From Cyclobacteriaceae bacterium (GTDB taxonomy: Bacteria > Bacteroidota > Bacteroidia > Cytophagales > Cyclobacteriaceae), in assembly GCA_026003355.1 (NCBI GenBank), contig BPHC01000004.1:1-64000 (forward strand): a DNA stretch of 64,000 bases, written 5' to 3'. Below are positions 8,620-18,809 of the stretch, in pieces. A program made the position numbers and the translations under genes. Under the pieces are notes generated by a model. It made no database searches and was not told where the DNA came from. It saw nothing but the letters and a program-made list of their open reading frames with translations. Position 1 is the first letter of the stretch. Each line of letters begins with the position of its first letter.

Positions 8620-9393
8620 TTATCCGTCTCCGCCCGCTTTCGAGGGAAGCTCGTATGAAGTAAGCATGGCGTTGTAATATTCGCGGTTCAGGCGTGCTAT
8701 ATGGGCTACGCTTATGCCCTTGGGGCACTCGGCCTCGCAGGCACGCGTATTGGTACATGCACCAAACCCTTCGGCATCCATTTGCGCCACCATGCGCTCG
8801 ACGCGTTCTTTGCGCTCGGCATGCCCCTGAGGCAACAAAGCCAGGTGCGATACCTTGGCAGCCACAAACAGCATGGCCGATGCGTTTTTGCAGGCAGCCA
8901 CGCATGCACCGCAGCCTATGCAGGTGGCAGCATCCATGGCCTCATCGGCAATTTTCTTTGGAATGGGTATTTCGTTGGCATCGGGGGCGGCTCCGGTGTT
9001 TACCGAAATGTATCCTCCCGCCTGCTGAATGCGGTCGAAAGCCGAGCGATCGACCACCAGATCTTTAATTACCGGAAAGGGCTTTGCCCGCCAGGGTTCT
9101 ATGGTTATGGTTTCACCGTCTTTAAACGAACGCATGTGCAGCTGGCAGGTGGTTGTTTGCAGGGGTCCGTGCGGGCGGCCGTTGATATACAGACTGCACA
9201 TACCGCATATGCCTTCGCGGCAGTCGTGGTCAAAATGTACGGGTTCTTCGCCTTTTTTTATCAGCTCTGTATTGAGCACATCCAGCATTTCCAGAAACGA
9301 CATATCGGGCGAAACCTTATCGTGAACATAGGTTTTGAATTCGCCTTTTTCGTTAGGCCCTTTTTGCCGCCAGATTTTAAGCGTAAGTTTCAT
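8620..9393 (-). CDS. sdhB: Succinate dehydrogenase/fumarate reductase iron-sulfur subunit
   Basis: 257 residues. The N-terminal ferredoxin fold carries the [2Fe-2S] ligands in [10 protein letters not shown] and a distal TTTC. The C-terminal domain carries [15 protein letters not shown] and [14 protein letters not shown] for the [4Fe-4S] and [3Fe-4S] centres. It passes electrons from FAD in SdhA to the membrane quinone site in SdhC. It is the last gene of sdhCAB, 5 bases after sdhA. The sequence type ([17 protein letters not shown]) is that of type-B enzymes from Bacteroidota and Wolinella. Confidence 0.97.
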   Translation of the reverse strand: MKLTLKIWRQKGPNEKGEFKTYVHDKVSPDMSFLEMLDVLNTELIKKGEEPVHFDHDCREGICGMCSLYINGRPHGPLQTTTCQLHMRSFKDGETITIEPWRAKPFPVIKDLVVDRSAFDRIQQAGGYISVNTGAAPDANEIPIPKKIADEAMDAATCIGCGACVAACKNASAMLFVAAKVSHLALLPQGHAERKERVERMVAQMDAEGFGACTNTRACEAECPKGISVAHIARLNREYYNAMLTSYELPSKAGGDG

Positions 9394-9398
9394 AGCAT

Positions 9399-11321
9399 TT
9401 ACTTATAACTGCGTTGAGTAAGTTTCACATTTTCAAATTTCAGCTCTTCCTTGTGCAGAACTTCAGGCTGGTTTTCGCCTTTGTATTCCCAGGCGGCCAC
9501 GTAAGCAAATTCGTTATCGTTGCGCCGGGCTTCCCCGTCTTCGGTTGCCGACTCTTCGCGGAAGTGACCACCGCACGATTCCCTGCGGTGCAGGGCATCG
9601 TCAACCATCAGTTCTGCCAGTTCCATGAAGTCAGACACGCGGTTGGCTTTTTCAAGTTCCATATTCAACTCGTTGGCACTGCCCAGTACGTTCACATTTT
9701 GCCAGAATTCTTCGCGCAGTTCCTGAATTTTTTTCTTAGCCAGTTTTAATCCTTCTTCATTACGCGACATGCCACAGTAATCCCACATAATCATACCCAG
9801 TTCGCGGTGATATTCGTCTACGGTTTTTTTGCCTTTAATACTCAGCAGCCGGTGCAGCCGGCCAGTTGCCTGCTCGATTGCCTCCTTAAATTCGGGCCGG
9901 TCTGTGCTTATCTTTTCGTACGGCATCCCGGCAAGGTAATCGCCAATGGTATAAGGAATTATAAAATAGCCGTCGGCCAGTCCCTGCATAAGGGCGCTGG
10001 CTCCCAGGCGGTTGGCGCCATGATCAGAAAAGTTGGCTTCGCCAAGTGCATACAATCCCGGTATGGTTGTCATCAGGTTGTAGTCGACCCATAAGCCACC
10101 CATGGTATAGTGCACGGCAGGATAAATCATCATGGGCACTTCATACGGATTATCACCGGTTATTTGCTGATACATATCGAACAGGTTTCCGTACCTGGCC
10201 TCGATGGTTTTTTTGCCATCGCGTTTAATGGCATCTGAAAAGTCCAGGAAAACGGCAAGGCCGGTGGGTCCTACACCGCGGCCCTCATCGCACACGTACT
10301 TGGCATTGCGCGAGGCCACATCGCGGGGAACCAGGTTGCCAAAGGCCGGATACCTGCGTTCCAGAAAATAGTCGCGTTCGCTTTCGGGAATTTTTGCAGC
10401 GTCGCGTGCCGTAAGTCCTTTAACCGGTTTTTTGGGCACCCACACCCGGCCATCGTTGCGGAGCGATTCGGACATGAGGGTGAGTTTGGACTGATGATGT
10501 CCTGACACAGGAATACAGGTTGGATGAATCTGTGTGAAACAGGGGTTACCGAACAAAGCGCCCTTTTTGTGCGCGCGCCAGGCTGCCGATGCATTCGAGC
10601 CTTTGGCATTGGTTGACAGATAGAATACATTACCGTAGCCTCCTGTGCAGAGCAGTACCGCATGTGCGCTGTGGGCTTCAATCTTTCCGGTAATCAGATC
10701 GCGGGTAATAATGCCCCGTGCCCGGCCATCGACCACTACTACGTCCAGCATTTCAGTCCGGGGGTACGATTTTACCTTTCCGGCTGCTATCTGCCGGTTC
10801 ATGGCCGAGTAAGCACCCAGCAGCAGCTGCTGCCCGGTCTGGCCACGTGCATAAAAGGTTCGCGATACCTGTGCACCGCCAAAAGAACGATTGGCCAGCA
10901 AACCCCCGTATTCACGGGCAAATGGCACTCCCTGGGCCACACATTGGTCGATAATGTTTACGCTTACTTCGGCCAGCCGGTACACGTTGGCTTCGCGCGC
11001 GCGGTAGTCGCCTCCTTTAATGGTGTCGTAAAAAAGGCGGTACACGCTGTCACCATCGTTCTGGTAGTTTTTGGCTGCATTAATGCCGCCCTGTGCTGCA
11101 ATGGAGTGTGCCCTGCGCGGGCTGTCCTGAAAGCAAAACGTTTTGACATTATAACCCAGTTCGGCCAGCGATGCCGCTGCCGAAGCTCCGGCCAGCCCCG
11201 TGCCCACCACAATAATATCGTACTTTCGTTTATTGGCCGGATTAACGAGCTTAAGGTTAAACTTATGCCGCGTCCATTTTTCAGCGAGCGGTCCATCCGG
11301 AATTTTTGAGTCGAGTGTCAT
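9399..11321 (-). CDS. sdhA: Succinate dehydrogenase/fumarate reductase flavoprotein subunit
   Basis: 640 residues. The dinucleotide-binding motif [19 protein letters not shown] is followed by [15 protein letters not shown], whose His carries the covalent FAD. The catalytic block includes HPTCIPVSG and the Arg of the RxLGA-type segment [15 protein letters not shown]. It oxidises succinate to fumarate in the TCA cycle at the inner membrane, or runs in reverse. The length fits the long type-B flavoproteins. It sits between sdhC and sdhB in one transcription unit. Confidence 0.97.
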   Translation of the reverse strand: MTLDSKIPDGPLAEKWTRHKFNLKLVNPANKRKYDIIVVGTGLAGASAAASLAELGYNVKTFCFQDSPRRAHSIAAQGGINAAKNYQNDGDSVYRLFYDTIKGGDYRAREANVYRLAEVSVNIIDQCVAQGVPFAREYGGLLANRSFGGAQVSRTFYARGQTGQQLLLGAYSAMNRQIAAGKVKSYPRTEMLDVVVVDGRARGIITRDLITGKIEAHSAHAVLLCTGGYGNVFYLSTNAKGSNASAAWRAHKKGALFGNPCFTQIHPTCIPVSGHHQSKLTLMSESLRNDGRVWVPKKPVKGLTARDAAKIPESERDYFLERRYPAFGNLVPRDVASRNAKYVCDEGRGVGPTGLAVFLDFSDAIKRDGKKTIEARYGNLFDMYQQITGDNPYEVPMMIYPAVHYTMGGLWVDYNLMTTIPGLYALGEANFSDHGANRLGASALMQGLADGYFIIPYTIGDYLAGMPYEKISTDRPEFKEAIEQATGRLHRLLSIKGKKTVDEYHRELGMIMWDYCGMSRNEEGLKLAKKKIQELREEFWQNVNVLGSANELNMELEKANRVSDFMELAELMVDDALHRRESCGGHFREESATEDGEARRNDNEFAYVAAWEYKGENQPEVLHKEELKFENVKLTQRSYK

Positions 11322-11344
11322 ATCTTTAAAACAGATTAGTCAGC

Positions 11345-12028
11345 TTAAAGGTTGAAGTACATGGCAATGGGAATATAGGCAAATAACGCAGGCACAATAA
11401 CTGCAAAAGCCTTCCCGACAAAGAAAATCAGTCCGTTATACTTCGGATGGTTTAACCCCAGGGTTTGAAAGGCGCTTACAAAGCCGTGCCATAAATGAAA
11501 ACCCAGTGCACCCATGCAGAACACATACAAAGCCACATACCAGTCTTTTGAAAACCAGTAATCAACCACGGCAGCCAGGTTGCGCACCTCTTTCCCGTCG
11601 TAATTTACGGTGGGCACCGAGCCAAAGTGCATTTCGCCATAAAAGTGGCGTAGATGTACCACCAAAAAAATCAGCACCAGCGTACCCAGTATTCCCATGT
11701 TGCGCGAAGCCCAGACAGACGACTTGCCCGAGGTAACAGCATAGCGTTTTCCGCCACGTGCCCTTCTGTTCTGAATGGTAAGGTAAAGCGACAGCAGCAC
11801 ATGCAGCAGAATAAAAGTAAAATTCAGCTTGGATATGGTTTGAATGAAAACGTTGGTACTCATAAACTCCGCATAAATATTAAACGATTTGCCGCCATCG
11901 TTGTGAAGCAATTGCAAATTGCCCGAAAGGTGTACAACCAGAAAAAGGATGAGAAACAACCCGGTAAGGGCCATTAACAGCTTTTTGCCTACCGAGCTGG
12001 TAAGAAAGCGAATAAACCAATTGTTCAT
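11345..12028 (-). CDS. sdhC: Succinate dehydrogenase cytochrome b subunit
   Basis: 227 residues with five predicted membrane helices. It is the single, di-heme anchor of type-B succinate:quinone reductases. Candidate heme His residues are visible in VVHLSGNLQL, FILLHVLLS, VVHLRHFYG and LWHGFVSAF. It replaces the separate SdhC and SdhD of type-C enzymes. It is the first gene of the sdhCAB unit; a hairpin (12057-12100) and a membrane microprotein gene lie just upstream on the same strand. Confidence 0.95.
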   Translation of the reverse strand: MNNWFIRFLTSSVGKKLLMALTGLFLILFLVVHLSGNLQLLHNDGGKSFNIYAEFMSTNVFIQTISKLNFTFILLHVLLSLYLTIQNRRARGGKRYAVTSGKSSVWASRNMGILGTLVLIFLVVHLRHFYGEMHFGSVPTVNYDGKEVRNLAAVVDYWFSKDWYVALYVFCMGALGFHLWHGFVSAFQTLGLNHPKYNGLIFFVGKAFAVIVPALFAYIPIAMYFNL

Positions 12029-12056
12029 ACAACGCAGAAGAATTTAAACCCCCGCA

Positions 12057-12100
12057 AAATACCGCCTAAGGCGTTTGCATGCAATTAACAGGCGGTATTT
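12057..12100 (-). terminator. Hairpin between microprotein gene and sdhC
   Basis: AAATACCGCCT and AGGCGGTATTT form a perfect 11-bp stem around a 22-base loop that itself holds the palindrome TTGCATGCAA. Only four T follow on the minus strand, so it could be a weak terminator, an attenuator or an RNA-processing site that sets the ratio of the microprotein to the sdh message. Confidence 0.55.
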
Positions 12101-12115
12101 AGATTATGTTTAAAA

Positions 12116-12229
12116 TCAATTTAAACAGAATTCAAACAGGAGGACAATCAAAAAAATAAGTACCAGCACCACAAACAAAAACCATTCATTGCGCAGGAAC
12201 CTCACAATGTATTTCCAAAAAGGTTTCAT
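12116..12229 (-). CDS. 37-residue single-span membrane microprotein upstream of sdhC
   Basis: An open frame of 37 codons starts MKPFWKYIVRFLRNEWF and continues with an unbroken hydrophobic stretch (FVVLVLIFLIVLLF) before the end EFCLN. A basic, aromatic N-terminus before one transmembrane helix suggests an inner-membrane protein with its N-terminus in the cytoplasm. It lies on the same strand as sdhCAB, 87 bases upstream of sdhC. It is not recognised as a named family. Coding status rests on composition, the clean start and stop, and position; it could be a subunit-like accessory of the oxidoreductase or an unrelated small protein. Confidence 0.5.
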   Translation of the reverse strand: MKPFWKYIVRFLRNEWFLFVVLVLIFLIVLLFEFCLN

Positions 12230-12430
12230 ACTCAAAAAATCTTCTCAATAATATCTGCTAATATGTTGCCATATTTTATAAAGATTTGATATACAAATAT
12301 TTAAGTAATTATTACAAGATTTTTATTTAGTTATTTTTCCAGGTTTGGGAATTAAGTCTGGATTCAGGAAATAATATCCTGCAGGAAAAAAGCCTACTTT
12401 TACATCTACAACCACAATTTATCATCCCGG

Positions 12431-15400
12431 ATGTACCTGATTTTTGACACCGAAACGACCGGACTGCCGCATAACCGGACGGCCCCGCTTACCGACCTCG
12501 AAAACTGGCCCCGCCTGGTGCAGCTCGCCTGGCAATTGCACGACCAGCACGGCAAATTGCTGTCCTGGCACACACATATCATTAAACCCGAAGGCTTCGA
12601 TATACCCTACATGGCCGAAAAAGTGCACGGCATTTCTACCGCCAGGGCAAGAGCCGAAGGAAACGACCTTCATCAGGTGCTGGAAGCCTTTTATGCCGAC
12701 GTGAAAAAGGCCTTACTGCTCATTGGTCATAACATAGAATTCGATATCAGCATTATCGGTGCCGAGCTCATCCGAAAGCAAATGGACCCGCAGTTGCTTA
12801 CCAGCCGGCCAAAACTCGATACCGGTCTGGCTGCAACTGAATTCTGTAACCTTGCAGGAGGCATAGGCGGAAAGCTTAAAATGCCCCGTCTTACCGAGTT
12901 GCACGAAAAGCTTTTCGGCAGCCCCGTGCCCGAAGCCCACGATGCCGCTTTCGATGTGGCTGCAACTGCCCGCTGTTTCTTCGGCCTGCTTAAACAAAAA
13001 GTAATTGCCCCTGCCGATGCAACACCCGTTGAGGAAATAGAATACGAAGAACCAAAACTGGGCAAGTCAAACTTTTCCCGGCGCGAACAAACAGCCGCCC
13101 CGGTAACCGTTACGGCATCACCGGCCACAGCAGCCGAAGGTACTTTTTTTCATGTGCATGTTCATTCGCAGTTTTCATTGTTGCAAGCCACTACCGATAT
13201 TAACCGGTTGGTAGAAACGGCCAAATCGTACAACATGCCGGCCGTTGCCCTTACCGACCTGGGCAATATGTACGGCACTTTTACTTTCGTGCGAAGCGCG
13301 CTGCAACACAATATAAAGCCCATTGTGGGCTGCGAGTTTTATGTGGCAGAAGAAAGAAAAAAACTAAAATTCACAAAAGATAACCCTGATAAACGCTACA
13401 CCCAGGTTTTGCTGGCCAAAAACAAAACCGGATACCACAACCTGGCACGCCTTAGTTCTTTGGGATTCATCGAAGGGCTTTACGGCATTTATCCCCGCAT
13501 CGATAAAGCGCTTATCGAACAGTATCGCGATGGCCTGATGGCCCTAACCGGAAGCCTGAGCAGCGAAATCCCCTGGCTTATTCTGCACGTAGGCGAACAG
13601 CAGGCCGAAGAAGCCCTGCAATGGTGGCACCAACTATTCGGAGACGACCTGTACATTGAACTGAACCGCCACGGTCTGCCCGAAGAAGACCACGTTAACC
13701 AGGTGCTGCTTCAATTTGCCCACCGCTACAACATTAAGTATGTGGCTGCCAACGAAGCCTTTTACCTTCACCACCACGAAGCCAAAGCCCAGGATATCCT
13801 GGTATGCATTGGCGAAAACGAAAAGCTCGCAACCCCTAAAGGAACCGGACGCGGACACCGCTACGGACTTCCCAACGATAATTATTACTTCAGGTCGCAG
13901 GATGAAATGAAAAAGCTGTTCAGCGACCTGCCGCAGGCCATTGCCAACCTGGAAGACCTTCTTAAGAAGGTCGAAGAATACTCCCTGGAACGCCCCATTG
14001 TACTGCCCCGCTTTCCCATCCCTCAGGAATTTGACAGTGAAATTGCTTACCTGAGACATCTGACTTATGAAGGTGCCCGAAAGCGGTATGGAGACATTAC
14101 CCCAGGTATTCAGGAGCGCCTGGATTTTGAATTGGAAATAATTCATAAAACCGGGTACCCGGGGTACTTTCTAATTGTTCAGGATATAACCGCAGCCGCC
14201 CGGAGAATGGGTGTTGCTGTGGGTCCGGGACGCGGCTCGGCCGCAGGTTCAGCCGTAGCCTATTGCATCGGCATTACCAATATCGACCCCATAAAATACG
14301 ACCTGCTGTTTGAGCGCTTCCTGAACCCAGACCGCACCACCATGCCCGATATTGATATTGACTTTGATGACGAGGGGCGCGAAAAAGTATTGCAGTATGT
14401 GATCGAAAAATATGGGCGGGAGCAGGTAGCGCAGATTATTACCTATGGCACCATGGCCGCCCGCTCAGCCATACGCAACACAGCCCGGGTACTCGACCTG
14501 TCTCTGACTGATGCCAACAGCTTGGCCAAATTGGTACCCGAAAAGCCCGGAACCACTTTGAGCCGCGCTTTCACCGAAATACCCGAATTGAATGAACTGA
14601 AAAAAGGTAACGACCTGAAGGCCGAAGTCTTGCAAAACGCGCAAATTATTGAGGGCCTCATTCGCAATACCGGCATTCACGCCTGTGGCGTTATTATAAC
14701 CCCCGAACCCCTTATTAACCTGGTGCCGGTAACCGTGGTAAAAGATTCGGATACGTTGGCCACTCAGTTCGACAACAGCGTGGTTGAACATGCCGGCTTG
14801 CTTAAGATGGATTTCCTGGGCCTTACCACCCTGTCGGTTATAAAAACGGCTTTGGCCAACATCAAGCTGAGTAAAGGCATTGAGATTGATATTGAAAACA
14901 TACCGCTAGACGATGCCGAAACCTTTCGGCTTTATCAACGGGGTGAAACCAACGGAACCTTCCAGTTTGAAAGCCCGGGTATGCAAAAATACCTCCGCGC
15001 ACTTAAGCCCGATAAGCTGGAAGACCTCATCGCCATGAATGCTCTGTACCGGCCCGGCCCCATGGAGTACATTCCGCACTTTATCAACCGCAAGCACGGT
15101 TTGGAGAAAATTACTTATGACTTACCTGAAATGGAAGAGCACCTTGCAGAAACCTATGGCATTACCGTGTATCAGGAGCAGGTTATGCTTTTGTCGCAAA
15201 AACTGGCCGGCTTCAGTAAGGGCGATGCCGATGTGCTGCGCAAAGCCATGGGCAAAAAGCAAAAAAGCGTGCTCGACAAAATGAAAGACCGCTTTCTGGA
15301 AGGATGCAAAACCAACGGACACCCGGTTGAGATTTGCGAGAAAATCTGGACAGACTGGGAAGCCTTTGCCCAGTATGCTTTTAACAAATCGCACAGCACC

Positions 15401-16726
15401 TGTTACTCGGTAGTAGCCTATCAAACGGCTTATCTCAAAGCCAACTATCCGGCCGAGTATATGGCCGCAGTTCTTACCCATGCCCAGGACAACATTGACA
15501 AGATCACCTTTTTTATTGAAGAATGCCGCAACCTGGGCATAAAAGTGTTGGGTCCACATATAAACGAGTCGGCTGTGCACTTTGCCGTTAACAAAAACGG
15601 TGAAATACGCTTTGGGCTCGGAGCCATTAAAGGCACCGGCCAGGCTGCAGTAGAAAGCATTATCCGCGAACGCGAAGCTAACGGCCCGTTTACCGATATT
15701 TTCGACTTCGCCCAAAGGGTAAACCCCCGTACCGTTAATAAAAAGATATACGAATGCCTGGTGTTAAGCGGAGCATTCGACTGCTTTACGGGCCTGCACC
15801 GCAGGCAATACATTTACGCCAACAACGGTGAGCCCAGTCTTATTGAAAAAGCTTTAAAATACGCAGGCAAGGTTCAGCAGGAAATCCAGGCCGCACAAAC
15901 AAGCCTGTTTGGCGCTTCCACAGGAACCCCAATGCCCAGGCCCAAAGTAGAGTATGTGCCCCCTTTCGATGAACTGGAAAAGCTTAACCTAGAAAAAGAA
16001 GTACTGGGCATGTACCTTTCGGGACACCCCCTCGATAAGTTCCGGTTCGAGCTGGAAGCATTTGCCACGACCCGATGCAGCGAAATGAACAACCTTGCCC
16101 AATGGGAAAACCAGGAGGTTAAACTGGCCGGTATTGTTACAACCGCTGAGCATCGCTTAACCAAAAACGGAAAACCATTTGGCCGTTTTACCCTGGAAGA
16201 TTATTCGGGATCTGTAAGCATAGCTGTTTTTGGAGAAGACTATGTTAAAAAGTTTAAAAACTTTCTGGACAAAGGAACCATGCTGCTGGTGGAAGGTACC
16301 GTACAAAAACGAATGTACCGCGAAGAAGAACTGGAATACAGGGTAAAAAATATGGAGTTATTAAGCGAACTGGCCGAAAAACGTATCTATGCTGTGGTAT
16401 TGCAACTGCAGGTAAGCAATATTCAGCCCGATACCGTAAGCCAGATTGAATTGCTTTGCAAAAAGCACCCGGGCAAGGCTACGCTTTATATTTATGTTAC
16501 CGATGAAACCGGTAAAATCCGGGCTGAAGCCATTTCCAGAAAGTACGCTGTAAAACCCTGCGGCGAGTTGATTTACCCGCTTATGAAAGCCGGTGAGATT
16601 GGTGTTTTGGCCGACCGGAACCGTGTGCGTTGGTTAAAAACACACAGCGTGGATCTGGCAAGCAATGACTTTCCACCAGATGGAACAAATTATCCTACCT
16701 TTGTGTTGGAAGAAGCAGAAATTTGA
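12431..16726 (+). CDS. dnaE: DNA polymerase III alpha subunit with fused N-terminal 3'-5' exonuclease
   Basis: 1431 residues. Residues 1-190 are a DEDDh exonuclease with D6 and E8 (FDTETTGLP), D105 (GHNIEFD), H170 and D175 (HDAAFD), all present, so it is probably active. A Pro/Ala-rich linker (about 190-237) leads to a PHP domain beginning HVHVHSQFS, the polymerase core with PDIDIDFDDEGR carrying two catalytic Asp, the tandem HhH region and a C-terminal OB fold (VKLAGIVTTAEHRLTKNG). It replicates the chromosome, with proofreading built into the same chain rather than supplied by a separate DnaQ. It differs from PolC, where the exonuclease is inserted within the PHP domain. trxA follows by 32 bases. 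Confidence 0.95.
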   Translation: MYLIFDTETTGLPHNRTAPLTDLENWPRLVQLAWQLHDQHGKLLSWHTHIIKPEGFDIPYMAEKVHGISTARARAEGNDLHQVLEAFYADVKKALLLIGHNIEFDISIIGAELIRKQMDPQLLTSRPKLDTGLAATEFCNLAGGIGGKLKMPRLTELHEKLFGSPVPEAHDAAFDVAATARCFFGLLKQKVIAPADATPVEEIEYEEPKLGKSNFSRREQTAAPVTVTASPATAAEGTFFHVHVHSQFSLLQATTDINRLVETAKSYNMPAVALTDLGNMYGTFTFVRSALQHNIKPIVGCEFYVAEERKKLKFTKDNPDKRYTQVLLAKNKTGYHNLARLSSLGFIEGLYGIYPRIDKALIEQYRDGLMALTGSLSSEIPWLILHVGEQQAEEALQWWHQLFGDDLYIELNRHGLPEEDHVNQVLLQFAHRYNIKYVAANEAFYLHHHEAKAQDILVCIGENEKLATPKGTGRGHRYGLPNDNYYFRSQDEMKKLFSDLPQAIANLEDLLKKVEEYSLERPIVLPRFPIPQEFDSEIAYLRHLTYEGARKRYGDITPGIQERLDFELEIIHKTGYPGYFLIVQDITAAARRMGVAVGPGRGSAAGSAVAYCIGITNIDPIKYDLLFERFLNPDRTTMPDIDIDFDDEGREKVLQYVIEKYGREQVAQIITYGTMAARSAIRNTARVLDLSLTDANSLAKLVPEKPGTTLSRAFTEIPELNELKKGNDLKAEVLQNAQIIEGLIRNTGIHACGVIITPEPLINLVPVTVVKDSDTLATQFDNSVVEHAGLLKMDFLGLTTLSVIKTALANIKLSKGIEIDIENIPLDDAETFRLYQRGETNGTFQFESPGMQKYLRALKPDKLEDLIAMNALYRPGPMEYIPHFINRKHGLEKITYDLPEMEEHLAETYGITVYQEQVMLLSQKLAGFSKGDADVLRKAMGKKQKSVLDKMKDRFLEGCKTNGHPVEICEKIWTDWEAFAQYAFNKSHSTCYSVVAYQTAYLKANYPAEYMAAVLTHAQDNIDKITFFIEECRNLGIKVLGPHINESAVHFAVNKNGEIRFGLGAIKGTGQAAVESIIREREANGPFTDIFDFAQRVNPRTVNKKIYECLVLSGAFDCFTGLHRRQYIYANNGEPSLIEKALKYAGKVQQEIQAAQTSLFGASTGTPMPRPKVEYVPPFDELEKLNLEKEVLGMYLSGHPLDKFRFELEAFATTRCSEMNNLAQWENQEVKLAGIVTTAEHRLTKNGKPFGRFTLEDYSGSVSIAVFGEDYVKKFKNFLDKGTMLLVEGTVQKRMYREEELEYRVKNMELLSELAEKRIYAVVLQLQVSNIQPDTVSQIELLCKKHPGKATLYIYVTDETGKIRAEAISRKYAVKPCGELIYPLMKAGEIGVLADRNRVRWLKTHSVDLASNDFPPDGTNYPTFVLEEAEI

Positions 16727-16758
16727 AATGATACAATAAACCTTTAATTCGTAAAATC

Positions 16759-17082
16759 ATGTCAAAACCCTTGGAACTTACCGATGCCACATTCGACCAG
16801 ATTGTTAAAACCGATAAAACCGTACTGGTTGATTTCTGGGCCGAATGGTGTGGCCCCTGTAAAATGATTGGCCCCATAGTAGAAGAACTGGCCAGAGATT
16901 ATAATGGCAAAGCCGTTATTGCCAAGTTGAATGTGGACGACAATCCCCAGACCGCTGCACGCTACGGTATCCGATCCATACCCACGCTGCTGGTGTTTAA
17001 AAACGGACAGATAGTGGATAAGCAGGTGGGGGCCGTACCCAAGTCGGTGCTTACCCAAAAACTGGAAGCCCAACTGGCATAA
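16759..17082 (+). CDS. trxA: Thioredoxin
   Basis: 107 residues with the active site WCGPC (Cys31 and Cys34), the preceding VDFWAE strand and the conserved cis-Pro in RSIPTLLVF. It reduces disulfides in cytoplasmic proteins using electrons from thioredoxin reductase. There is no signal peptide, so it acts in the cytoplasm. It follows dnaE closely on the same strand and is ended by a strong palindromic terminator. Confidence 0.97.
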   Translation: MSKPLELTDATFDQIVKTDKTVLVDFWAEWCGPCKMIGPIVEELARDYNGKAVIAKLNVDDNPQTAARYGIRSIPTLLVFKNGQIVDKQVGAVPKSVLTQKLEAQLA

Positions 17083-17095
17083 GTTGCTCATATAT

Positions 17096-17126
17096 AGCCC
17101 GGTTTTAAAACCGGGCTTACTTTTTT
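17096..17126. terminator. Terminator after trxA
   Basis: AGCCCGGTTTT and AAAACCGGGCT form a perfect 22-bp palindrome followed by TTACTTTTTT. It ends trxA and touches the stop codon of the convergent peptidase gene at 17117, so it may serve both directions. Confidence 0.85.
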
Positions 17127-18286
17127 CTGTTTGACTCAGGTTTATCGTGCAGTGCACCGTACCTGCGCAAAATTTCCAGAACTTTTTCCTGGGGCAGGGC
17201 CTCTGCCACGCGTCCCATTTTGCCCTTCATGGTCCGGGCTGCCCACAATGAGTTTACAATGGCCTCTTCGGTAGCTTCAATAACAGCCAGAAACAAAGGC
17301 GAGAGGTTGTCATTACGAAGCAGGGTGAGCGTATCGACAGCCTCTGACCTGTTATGCCAGACACGCACCTTTTGATGGGTGCTGAAGGCAATAACATAAT
17401 CACCGCTGCCGTTGGCGGCAATGCCCCCGGTACGCGCCAGGCCAAACAGCGCCCGCTGCGCCAGGCGTTTAAGGTTCCGGGCATCCAGAGGGGCATTGGT
17501 AGCCACCACAATCATGCATGAGCCATCGGCAGTGCTGCCGAGTTCCTTGCTCAGGTAAAAATTTCCCAGCTCCTCGCCCACCGGCACGCCATCAATGGTA
17601 AGTATCCCGCCAAAGTTGGTTTGCACCAGTACCCCTACGGTATAACCTCCCAGCCGTTCGGGCAGCACGCGCGAGGCCGTGCCTATGCCGCCCTTGTAAC
17701 CCAAACAAACCGTTCCGGTTCCGGCACCAACATTGCCTTCCTGTACCGGACCGGAAGCAGCCTTTGCTATGGCCTCAATAACGTGATGTTTTTTTACATG
17801 CAATCCCCGGATGTCATTCAGAAAGCCATCGTTGGTTTCGCCCACTACCGCATTTACCGACTGAACCGCTTCATTACCAGGAGCAGACAAGGTGTATTCT
17901 ATTAGCGCTTCGACAGCAACCGGTACACTCAGGGTGTTGGTTAATACAACGGGGGTTTCGAGGTTCCCGAGCTCCTCTACCTGAGTATAGCCTGCCAGTT
18001 TACCAAAACCGTTACCGGTAAAGATTGCAGCCGGTACCTTTTCCTGAAACAGGTTACCCTGGTGGGGCACCACAACTGTAACACCCGTGCGAACATCAGT
18101 GCCTTCTGTTAAGGTACAATGTCCTACCCGCACACCCGTAACATCGGTAATGGCGTTCCACCTTCCTGTTGGCAGCACGCCAAAGCGAACCCCCGCTTCG
18201 CGAAGCCGCGACTGCGCCAGGCTGTTTGCACAAAAAACCAGCCATGCGCATACAAACAGGCACCTGCATGGTATAGGCATGCTCAT
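17117..18286 (-). CDS. P1 (DmpA-type) family peptidase
   Basis: 389 residues. A signal peptide ends near SLAQS. The body is the autoprocessing beta-aminopeptidase/DmpA fold: VGHCTLTEG, GFGKLAGYTQVEELG, VVGETNDGFLND, and ADGSCMIVVATNAPL, whose Ser is the expected N-terminal nucleophile after self-cleavage. These enzymes release N-terminal residues, including D- and beta-amino acids, from peptides. Secretion suggests a periplasmic role. Its start codon overlaps the YkgJ-like gene stop (tcat at 18283-18286), so the two are probably translationally coupled. Confidence 0.85.
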   Translation of the reverse strand: MSMPIPCRCLFVCAWLVFCANSLAQSRLREAGVRFGVLPTGRWNAITDVTGVRVGHCTLTEGTDVRTGVTVVVPHQGNLFQEKVPAAIFTGNGFGKLAGYTQVEELGNLETPVVLTNTLSVPVAVEALIEYTLSAPGNEAVQSVNAVVGETNDGFLNDIRGLHVKKHHVIEAIAKAASGPVQEGNVGAGTGTVCLGYKGGIGTASRVLPERLGGYTVGVLVQTNFGGILTIDGVPVGEELGNFYLSKELGSTADGSCMIVVATNAPLDARNLKRLAQRALFGLARTGGIAANGSGDYVIAFSTHQKVRVWHNRSEAVDTLTLLRNDNLSPLFLAVIEATEEAIVNSLWAARTMKGKMGRVAEALPQEKVLEILRRYGALHDKPESNRKK

Positions 18287-18780
18287 ACCGGTTTTAGTAA
18301 CGGGTGTCTTTTCAGGCGTTCGACCATTTGGAGTACAGCCGGACAGACCAGCGTATTCCGGTAGGTAAGATCCAGAATCTGGGTCATTTTTTTACGGTGG
18401 GTATGCGGATACTCCCGGCAGGCTTTGGGCCGGTATTCGTATATGTGGCAACGGTTGTCGGGCAGCAGAAAAGGGCAGGGCAAACTTTTCAGCACATAAT
18501 CATGGTCTTCGTCAATGCGCAGAAAGCGCTCTGCAAATTCGCCGGGTTTAAGGCCCAGGACTCGGGCAGCCCGCTCTACATCGTTCGGGTAAAAAATAGG
18601 ACTGGTAGTTTTACAGCAGTTGGCACAGGTAAGGCAGTTGGTTTGTGCAAACACATCTTCGTGTTCGCGGTGAAAGGCCTCATCTACCACACGTACGTCC
18701 TTCCGCGAAAGCGATTTCAGAAATTTTTTGTTTTCTGCAGCCTGGCTTTTAGAACGTACAGCAAAAGCCTGAAGGTCCAT
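18283..18780 (-). CDS. YkgJ-type cysteine cluster protein
   Basis: 165 residues with eight or so Cys in a metal-cluster pattern: CLTCANCCKTTSP, LPCPFL, NRCHIYEYRPKACREYP and a distal VCPAV. This is the CxxCxxCC arrangement of the YkgJ/Fli(B)-like putative zinc or iron cluster family. The biochemical role of the family is unknown. It is the first of a two-gene unit with the DmpA-type peptidase, overlapping by four bases. Confidence 0.85.
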   Translation of the reverse strand: MDLQAFAVRSKSQAAENKKFLKSLSRKDVRVVDEAFHREHEDVFAQTNCLTCANCCKTTSPIFYPNDVERAARVLGLKPGEFAERFLRIDEDHDYVLKSLPCPFLLPDNRCHIYEYRPKACREYPHTHRKKMTQILDLTYRNTLVCPAVLQMVERLKRHPLLKPV

Positions 18781-18809
18781 TGCCGGTGGTGCTGCCTGTT
18801 AACCTGCAA

